This document shows positions 54,901-64,000 of a DNA stretch of 64,000 bases, in pieces (position 1 is the first letter of the stretch; every line of letters starts with the position of its first letter). Location: positions 150,850-214,849 of the forward strand of contig VFFE01007217.1 in the NCBI GenBank assembly GCA_008921705.1, given 5' to 3'. Source of the DNA: Burhinus oedicnemus (Eukaryota > Chordata > Aves > Charadriiformes > Burhinidae). A model generated the notes under the pieces. It saw only the letters and a program-made list of their open reading frames with translations. It was not told the origin of the DNA and ran no database searches. The translations under genes and the position numbers were made by a program.

Positions 54901-57900
54901 TACATATGGATGCAGGCTGTATGCAGCGCTTTGCGTTAAACTTTGGCAGCTGAACCCCCCCAAAACTTTTGGCAAATTGAGATTTAAGCTTTGTAAGTGG
55001 CCTCTATCTTGTTAATCAAACAAAACACCCCCATTCCCCTCCTCACCTCCAAATCCTGCATGTTTGAAATTCAGATGCAGAGAGAAATTTCACACCTTTA
55101 AACCACCCCACCCCTTGTTTCCTTATAGCATGCCTGACATGCTGTTCCTTTCTTTGCTCCTTTCTGGATCAGGACAAACATCTTTAATACTTTTATGGTT
55201 ACTCTCTATAAACATTATCAGGCAAATAAATACCAGAACAGAAGGGTCATTTAAATTAAGGGACAATTCTAGAAGGACACATGGGTAGGAAGGGGCCCGG
55301 GGTAAAGCTACGTTGGAAATTAAAGGTTTCCTGGCATCAGAGGAGTGTAGTTCTGGAGCCACCGTTCTGTAAGTAGACATGGGAGAAAAAGAATTGGCTA
55401 ATTTTTGGTTAAGCCTTACCAAACGGAACAGACGATGTGACTGCCTGAATCTCCCAAAGGCCAACCCCAAAGCTCCTGTCTTCATAATGGCACTTGCAGT
55501 GGGGCTAAATAGCCAGGACTCATTATTGTAGTATATTTCAGCAAGAGTTTCATGGCAAAATTGGTGGTTTCTCACCATCCTGTCAGTCTCCCTGTTCCTA
55601 ACTGAAAAGTTTCCTTTTTTTTTGGTTTGCATTTTGCTGTAGTTTTTTATTATTGTTTAGCAATTACAGATCCTGCTCATTATGCCCACAGCAAACTAAG
55701 CAGAAGAGGAGCTTTCAATCAGATCCATTGAATTCTGGGTATCTTTTGCAGCTCCCTTGGTTTTTTTCCAGTTAAAAACCTCTGAGTGTTTTGCAGCGAT
55801 GTTATTAGTGAACTGCTTGCCTGCATATAAACATTACCACATTATTTCCATATGTCCAAATGATTAACTCAGCTCCTGCTTGTCTTCATTTTATCTTTTT
55901 TCAGATAACTACCAAAGTTTATTAAGTGTGTACTCAGGTCAATGAGCTCAAGAGCTGATGCTCAAAGAGAATGACTTATTGGGAAATAAGAAGAAGAGCT
56001 CTATAAGGTTTATGAGCCTCTTTTTGGTGAGGCTGAAGCCTGGTCTGAGGAAATAGTAACAGGTACATTATTACCATACCATATTTAATTTTTTGCTGGA
56101 ACAAGTCTGATAGTGACAGTTGACTTCCCCCAGGGCAAGTGGCCTCTTATGAACATTATCTTCACTGTCAGCCTTGTTGGATGTCTTGAAGGACAAGCTG
56201 AGAACTAATTGGGAGCTGGATAGTGAAGGGCTCATGCATAGGGATGAGCCCTGGGCCACAGATGGGTGGGGTAAGGAAACCTGGTGTTGCCACTTCCAAG
56301 CTGTATCTGTTACTGGGTAATTAGAAGATTTCGATCTTCAGGGGTGCACAAACTCTGTTATCCACCCAGCCATTCTCTGAATTATTCACAACTCATTTAA
56401 AAAGATAAGGGAATGAAATATAAGTTGTATGCACATAAATCATAGTGAGATCTTGCCAGTACCTGCTACGGTCAAGAATGAAACCCAGCTTCTGTTACAA
56501 TCTCTTTTTCTCATGCGTTCCTAACTTAGAAAATAAAATAAATACAGAAACAACAACTCTGAAGCAAATATATTTGATTTGGTCACTCCCCAAGATTAAT
56601 ACTTGGGGAAAGTTAGACTATCACCTTCTTGCCTTCTCCCAGAAGTTTTTTTCCTTTAAAACAAATACAAAGAAATGAAATGCAAAGTGTTCAAGTCAAC
56701 AAATGCCAAGATATGCAAAAGTTTCTAATTGCCTCATTGTCTGACACTGCATTTTGTATTTATCTTTGTCAAGTTTAATATAAAGTTAAATAAAATAATA
56801 TATGTAGTTTAACTCATACCTCAGAGACTACTGAGGAGGCCAGGTTTTCAAAGTCAGGAACAGTTACAATGAAAAGAGAATAGGAACTGCAGAGCAACAA
56901 AGAGTTTAGAAAAAAATCTGGCCTCTTTCTTAGGTAGTCAAGGCTTCCCCTGGTGAACAGAGGAGGTATCACTCTCCCACCAGTTTTCCCCTCCGAGTAA
57001 AGTTGCTGAGATGGCATTGGTTGTGCAGCTTGAGTTTTAAAAATTTTCTACAGTGCACGATTTTGAAGTTGTGTATGTTTTCTCAATGTGATTAGGTGAT
57101 ATACAGTGATATGCTGAAAAAGGGGGAATTGTGCACTCACAGAGAATGAAGTGATCCATTAGAACAATACATGTATTAATGCAGAATTTCAATGAATATT
57201 TAACATTACAAGGATGTCACTTTGAGTTACAGTTGACTTATACATGCAATCCCATTGACTTTAATTGAGGGCAAAATTTGTTAATTCTCTTTTCTTTAAC
57301 AAATTGTTCATTAAATGGCTGTGAGTTCTCTACTGAACCACGTGGCACTTGAAAAGACCAGTATCTTCATTGCTCATTTATGATTTCTGCTGAGAGTCTC
57401 CATGAGAGTTGCAATTTTGCCTTACGTTAGCAAATGTACTAATGGAATTACCCTTTTTTGGGCCACTTTGCAACAACAATTTCCATGTTTTGTTTTAATT
57501 TTATTTCCACTCCTTCAGGCCGATTTTCTAATGAGTTTCCCTGTGTGAGGTGCAAGGGCTTAGGTGTCTGGATGCTGCAGGCAACAGAGTGCTATTCTGG
57601 AAATCCAGTGCCTACTTAGATGGTGTTAGAGGACACAAGGTCATAGACCAAATGAATTTAACAAACTTACTGTGTAACAATCTCCTCACAGCAAAATGCA
57701 TACAGCATCTTGTTGCTATTAAGAAATTGGTTAATTAAAATAAGAAAAATAATTGGAATTGTGTGATATAAAAGTGGTCATAACATCAAAGAAGGGTCAG
57801 GGTCTGGGATTTGGATCAGGTCCTAAAGATAGTTCACAAAGCTCTGTGGATAATTTGGTAAATTCCTAGGCATCAGCAGTATTTGTAGGCAACAAGATTG

Positions 57901-60900
57901 GCAGCTTTAATGTCTGTACATGTTGTATGATATGAAAATATTGCAAAATCATTTTACATGGTTTGATCTTCGTGGCATTGATGATGATACTTTCACTGAT
58001 GGCTTGAGTGGGTGCAGCTTTTTTAACCTGGTAAAATAGCAAAAGTGTTCACCAGTGTTTGGACCAGCTCTTACAAATACTGTAGCCCCTTGACCATAAT
58101 TTATGTTAACAGGTGATGTGGACACTGAGTACTTGGAACTGTGTTGGTGGGGTTGATATTACCGGATGCTCAGCGATCCTATGAGATGCTGAGAGATTTC
58201 GAGTGAAGCCAGTGAGAGGCAGAGTGTCAGCTCCTGGCTGGCTTGAGCCTTTGCAGAACACAAATTACGTCCTGTCTGCTTCTCTGCACTTTTGCTGAAA
58301 ATGGTTGCTCTTTTGTGCTGGCTAGTTATTGCTCTGCTTTATTATTGCTTATGACAAAGTAACCAAGTAATCAAAGTCAATCTTTTTATAATCATATAGA
58401 AGTAGCAATTTAGTGGGACATCATATTTTTCTGGGGGGATTTTACAAAGCTTGTTTTAGTCATCTGGAATGGAAACACACAAAGCGGTGCAGTCTCAGTA
58501 CCCAGTTAAAGATCATTGGAACAAATACGCAACATCATATATAATAGAGTTGGACAGTTTGTTTATTTGGAATAAAATACTGAAGAATTGCTCCAATTAG
58601 AATGATGTTTGTCCAGACCATCTTTGTTGGACTTGAAAAGAAAATGTTGTGCTCTTCTTGCTGCTCTTTTCTGGGTTTTTCTTTCTCTCCTCACACTTCC
58701 TTAATCTCCTGGCTTGCTTGCTTTCACAGCTACTGCAAGCCATACAATTTAAGAAAAGACCAAAAACTGGGCTGTTGTGTTTGTTACTACACATCTGTAT
58801 TCAAACAAAATAAAAGGCAACGTTTGAAGATAGACAGAGCCTTCTGACATCACCACGGAGGTCTTACCAAGGGCCTGGAAACCTGCCTAGAGTAGGGAGG
58901 GGAACAGGGGGAACGCACACCTTTTTTTTTCCACTCTTCATTCACACAGAAAACATCAGGGTTTGAGCTCTGTCTGTGTCTGGCAGTCTCTTTCTGGACA
59001 TGGACATTGTGTGCAAGACCACAACAGGAAAAGACAGCATGTGCTTGAAACTGAAGACAGGTCTTTAAGAAGATAACAGTCCGTGGAGATGCTGCCCTGC
59101 TGGCAGCCAGTCTAGTCCTGAGCACACAGACCTGGTTCTTGGTGCCTCTTCCAGATTCCTCCTGCCTGCAGCACTCGCTTCTGCTGCCAATCTCCTGGTG
59201 TGTGGCTGTATGAGCTGCAGCTGCAGTGGAGGTCCTCGCTCTGCTCCTCAGTGTGGACTGCAGATGTTCAGCACTGCAGCAAGAGCAATCCCAGAAGTTT
59301 CCTAAGCGGTGCACAAACTCAGGGGCTGGTCATGTTTGTCAGGAGAGGGCATGGGCCCGGGAGGTGCCCCACAGGTGCTTCATCCCTTAGGACCTGCCCA
59401 TTCCCATGTAAATCATGGCAGAGTTCAGATTTAATTTTGCTTTCTTCACATAAATCTTACTTAAATTTAAAGCTTATAGCTAACTACCTCTTTCTGTTAT
59501 GCAGAATACAAGATGAACTTAACGTGTTCCCTAAAACACCAGATGATGTTCTGGAGGGCTGCAAAGAGCCATAAGCTGCACAAATAATAACTGTAAACCT
59601 CCTGAGATGCTTGGTAATATTTTAACCCGTTGTCCTTCTTCAGGCTAGAGAAAAATAACTTTTCTCACCCTATGTCTGCACACATACCACTTGTATGATT
59701 CATCATGCTTCCCTTCTTTCTCAGAAGCTGCCTTCACAGCAGTTTGGTCCTCATGTGTTCTTTCACAGGACTGGGCATCTTTTCAGAATTACAGAGCAAA
59801 ATGTTCACACCATAATCACAAGATGGAAGAAGTTGTGTTTTTTCAGGCACGTGGGCATATGCATTTGTTCCCTGCAACATATTTCCAGTTTCAGTAGTGG
59901 ATATGGTACTCACAAAAGGGTTAATGACTTCTCTGCAGTTGCTAGGTAATGCTGTCTTGTCATTGGGACCACTTACTAGTTAGTGACAGCCTTTCTGATG
60001 ATGTAATGCTTAAATAGTAATTGTGGAGTGCATTAAATTACCTTTTTATTTTTCTTGCTTCCTTTAGAAAGCTAGGAAATGAAACATAAAAGCCTGCAGC
60101 ATTGTGATATTATGGCTGCATGGATAAATCAACCAAAAGCCAGAAAATGCAGAAGCTGAACATTAGTCTAAGGAGACATCTTCAACTCTGAGAGAGTGAG
60201 CTCTCTTGCTAATGTATTGTAATACAGCTTTTGGTAGAAAGTACTGCTGCTTCATAGTTCTTGGAACAATGTGGACTGAAATGATGGGTCCAAGTGATGG
60301 ATCACTACAATAATAAATACAGAAATGTCAAACGGGCTATATTGCAGTTAAAAATTCCTTTGCTCACTTTCATTTTATTTTTCTTATTTCTGTTTAATTC
60401 AGCAATTAGAGACACTCTTACAAAACAGCAAGCATTGTTCGGATTCAAATTATTTTTGGACACAGACCAAACTGCTCAAACCCACATGCGGACTGAGGTG
60501 CAGCCAGAACCCATGCGGTCAGGTCAGTTCCAGAGGTGCATTCTTTGGATATCAGATCTGAAGTAATTGCTAATTTGTTCCTAGGTAACAGGAAAACACA
60601 TTAAAGTGAATAAAACTATGCAACAAACATTTCATTCTCACTTCTGTTCATTTCATTCAGCTAAGTGGTCCAACCCCAGATCCCTCCTTTCCTAGCCTGG
60701 GAAATACCGGAGGAGGGAGCTGAGGCTCAGTGGGGTTTTACACCCTTAAAATCCTCAGAGCTCGCGAGAGCCCTTGACCCCGGTTGTGGCACGCCCCACC
60801 TGTGTTTGCTTTCTCGGCCTCCTGGGACCCTCTCCTCCAAAGCCCCTGCCCATCCCCAGCTTCGTGTGGACCAGGGCTGCTTTGCTGACGCCTGCCCTAA

Positions 60901-63900
60901 GGTTGCACAACCCCAACCAAGGCTGCTTTAAAGCGAGCAGGGCGCAGGCTCAGCGAGTGCTCCCGGGTCAGCATGCCAATGCCTTCTTTCATGCGGCCTT
61001 TTTCTTTTTCTCCAGGAACTTCTCAGACCATGCAATAGCACTGGGGGTCTGGGGACTCGGGGCGATTACAAAGTGTCCGACTGTCTTTTCATGCAAGCAG
61101 GGCAAATTCACTTGTGGATACCATCCCTGAAGCAGGATCTTACCCTAGATTAGAAAACAATCACGTAACGGAGAAGTGGATATTTATATAGCTGGCACCA
61201 TACAAATGGAGGGAGAAAGGTATGGGTAAACACCAGATTCTTTTTTTAATCTCTTTGCACGACCATTTTGAACCCTTTGGTGACTAGGAGAAACTGCACG
61301 CTCACTCAAACCTACATAATTGTGCTGAGCTCAGCTCATGTGCCTGGATGTTGCTGAGAGCAGCTGTCTTAACCAGCAACAGCGGCAACACAGCAACCCA
61401 TTTGTCAAATTAAAAGGTCCTGTTTCAGGCTTTGCCTTATGTATACTCCTACAGTGCCGTGTTCAGTGGACACATGAAAGGAGACCAATTGCTCTCTGAG
61501 GTGTGTGTGGGATTTGGTGCCAGGAAAGAACAAGAAGTCTGCAGGCTTCAGCACCCACCTTTTTTATGCTGCTGACAAAGCTAGCAAGAATAAAATATTC
61601 TGAAATATTCTGAAAGGAAAAGGGAAATAATTGTATCCTTATGTGAGCCCTTTTCTGTGTTTTGGGACATGCAGTCGTAATAACGGTGGACCCCGCACAG
61701 AAAACAATACACAGGATGGGATCATTCTTGTAGTCAGGTTCAGTACAGGTATTATTTACCAGAACCGCAGTGTACAGAGACTGTTTGCAGGGCAAGTCTC
61801 TCCTACGACAGATCATTCAAATGCTTGTGGCAAGTACAGTGACTGCTGATATGAAAAAGTGGTAGCAGGAAAATAACTAACTACAGATTGTGAACCACTT
61901 TAGATAGATAGATTTTATTATACTAAGTTGAGTTTTAGCCTGTATGTAGGTAGCTATACTATAATAAGGATGGTGAAGTATCACCACAGCTGTGAATGGC
62001 ATTACCAGTCACATTTGATTCCATTTGATTAGATAGGAGACTTCATCCTACTCACTCATTTGTCTCATCTCGAAAAACATAATCACCTTATGCAAATACC
62101 TGATATATAATGCATGATCCCAGCCTGCGCTGTTTTGAAGTTGTCCTGTTTTGCACTCGTGTTTCTCCCCACACAGAGCAGGTGGCGGGCGGATGCCTGT
62201 TGCAGTGCCGAACAGCATCTGCAGGTACCGCATCCAGCCTGGAGGGCTGACAGACACGTGCATGTGAGGTGAAGTCTGGTTCACTGATTTGTTCATTTCC
62301 CCATTTCTGAACCCATCTTTAACAGTGGTGCTGTGTCTAATGCATGGGAAGCATTTGAGAGAGTTACGGAAACATTGAACGCATTAAGGGAAGAAGGCTT
62401 AGCTCCACAAATCAAGGCTTTCAGAGATAATCCCAGGATCGCTCATTGTCTTCCACTTCAGTAACAAATTCACAACAAAGACTGACATAGGATGATAAAG
62501 ATTTCACTACATTACTACTGAAACTGAAATATCACTTTGGCACTCTTTAAAAATACTTTTCCCTCTAAGTATCAGTGCTCTCCACAAACATCAGTTACAC
62601 CAATGCGTACTTATAACTGTGCTGAGTGTCCTGCCGCCCTGCCTTCCAGCAAAAGGACGTAGCATGCCAGCAGTCTGCCTGTCCTCTTCCAAGCATAAAT
62701 CTTGGCACAAAGTGTGGCCCAAAATTATGCACCTGCTCTGTGATGCATCTAACTGCAGATAACTCCAGTCACCCGAGTACCACCTGAAGCAGTCCTGGCA
62801 GTGCTGCCCACAGGGACTTGTGTGCAACTCCTGCGTTTGGGTCTCCACAAGTGAGCAGCGTTTCTTCTTCAGTTTCCTTTGGCTTGGGAGAGGCAGAACA
62901 TCGTCGCCATTCACTGGCTTTGTTGGAGCAGAATTGGTCTTTGCTTTAGTTAGCATGAGAAATACACAGATCAAAACCAAAGAGTGGAATAAACATGTAC
63001 ATCCTAGTCTCCGTTTCCTGAGTGTATCCGAGCTTAAGTCGGTGTCTGTCCAAGGTCTTTCCCCACACTTCGTGGCTTCTGCATCAATCCACAAATCTTC
63101 CCCTCTTCTTGCAGTCATTTCCTTTGACCATGGCTTATTCTGCAAATCACAAAGCCTTCTCTAAAGTTTTCTTTTTCTCCTTACATGCACCCTGCCATGT
63201 TAATGAGTTCTAGCACCAACCTCTGGCTTCTGTGTTTAGCTACTGGCAGTTTCTTGAGCTCTGCTGTGGTCCAAATATCCACCTGGTTTTACCTCCCCGC
63301 CAGCCCGTGAAGAGCCCCCTGCGCAGTGGGGTGGGCGTGCAGGGGAGCCCTGCGGGGAGCTGGGGGACCTGTGCCCCTACACACACACGTGAGTCAGAGA
63401 CACCTGCAGTTCTGGGCAGAAATGGGAGATTCAAGGGCCCATGGGGAGCTCTGCCCCATCTTCCTTCGCCTAGCACTGTCCAGGCCTAATTCTAGACTGG
63501 GGACATGTGTTTTGTCCTCCTCCCAGTTCAGCGATGGTTCCCTTCACCAAAACCCTCTTATGGTAGTTTTGCCTGCAGGACTGGACTCCTGACAAGTTAT
63601 TTCTATTCTGTACATGCGTGGGGGCATTCTCATCAAATGGCTGCAAAGGTTTGTTTCTGCCTCTCCCCTCCTCAATAAATCTGCAATTTGGGAAGCAGAT
63701 TTCATTTTGCTGATTCTGTTCAACTGTTTATTATGCTGGATTTCTAAGGCACTTATGCTTGGCTCGGTGATTCCTCAGAAAGGGAATGGTGCCTATTGTA
63801 GTTAACCCTGTAAAATGTCTAATGAATAATTAAATAGCATGTTGTCTGTAATTCAGCTTTGTCAGTTTGGTCAGTCAGTTGCTGGTTGCTGCTCCTATCA

Positions 63901-64000
63901 GACAAAAACCTTGCTGTGAAGCTTGTTTAAAATTCAGCATTTGCTAATTAGCATTGTTCCGAATGTAATTCTAAGTGCCACTTCTTCAGGCAATTCAAGA
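54901..64000. other. Mostly AT-rich non-coding
   Basis: No recognisable gene. It includes the unassigned open frame at 62591-63145 and slightly GC-richer patches near 58.85-59.4, 60.7-61.0 and 63.3-63.5 kb without recognisable content. In mammals TTC7B is the next gene beyond CALM1; I saw no TTC7B exon here. Confidence 0.6.
62591..63145 (-). other. Unrecognised 184-codon open frame
   Basis: Open from a TAG just upstream of 63145 to the TGA at 62593-62591. The displayed start codon is TTG; the first ATG comes about nine codons in, with a favourable A at -3 (gaaATGa). A ttgtgatttgcag acceptor-like string overlaps its 5' end. The translation has one short hydrophobic segment (LVLICVFLML) after a Lys/Arg-rich stretch, and several Cys in the second half. 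I recognise no family. In 64 kb of six-frame sequence one such frame is about what chance allows, so this may be nothing. Confidence 0.15.

Noticed and set aside
54094..54939. Longest open frame in the window (281 codons, +), overlapped by a 251-codon frame on the - strand
   Set aside because: Both begin at GTG rather than ATG, lie in GC-rich DNA with few stop codons, overlap each other on opposite strands and match no family. The ATG-started part is much shorter.
45021..64000. Exons of TTC7B (the expected neighbour beyond CALM1)
   Set aside because: No TPR-like coding segment was seen on either strand. In mammals a large gap separates the two genes, so absence here is not surprising.

Overview
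This is a stretch of vertebrate nuclear DNA, most likely from a bird and probably a neoavian one. The host clues are CR1-type LINE fragments (one with a typical CR1 3' end), a solo LTR that begins and ends like a family widespread in non-galliform birds, a vertebrate calmodulin gene with a bird/mammal-like 3' UTR, and a generally intron-rich, AT-rich, gene-poor layout. The host call is recognition and inference, not a database result.

The only protein-coding gene I can support is CALM1 (calmodulin 1), on the + strand. Its CpG-island promoter lies at about 33.4-34.65 kb and is interrupted by 20 N. Coding exons 2-6 lie at 36474-36504, 37402-37545, 39634-39740, 41225-41360 and 41586-41614. They encode residues 1-148 of mature calmodulin with four intact EF-hand loops. 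The first exon, which by family knowledge carries only the ATG, is not visible and probably falls in the N gap. A conserved 3' UTR follows, with polyadenylation signals near 41.83, 42.46, 42.53 and 42.67 kb and a possible distal one at 45.0 kb.

Region by region: 0-16 kb is non-coding, with a GC-rich CpG-poor block (1.3-2.0 kb), an antisense degenerate CR1 of about 1.2 kb (4.1-5.3 kb), a short CR1 tail (7.5 kb) and an (AT)n array (10.46 kb). 16.6-21.4 kb is a 5'-truncated, many-times-broken endogenous retrovirus with pol, env and a 3' LTR. It carries a nested 68-bp LTR-ended insertion with a perfect 5-bp target duplication. 21.4-24.9 kb is AT-rich and featureless. 24.94-25.93 kb is a second CpG island with no recognisable gene, a candidate promoter (possibly bidirectional) about 9 kb upstream of CALM1. 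26-33.4 kb is non-coding. 33.4-45.0 kb is CALM1. 45-64 kb is non-coding, with a 580-bp solo LTR (49447-50026), a GC/CpG-enriched patch (53.9-54.9 kb) and one unrecognised 184-codon open frame on the - strand near 63 kb.

Most open frames in the window are chance frames, and many begin at GTG, TTG or CTG. No tRNA, rRNA, CRISPR or prokaryote-type features were found. The best leads are the miniature LTR-ended element, the orphan CpG island, the intragenic CTCF-like site and G-rich tracts of CALM1, and the loss of the CALM1 start exon at an assembly gap.
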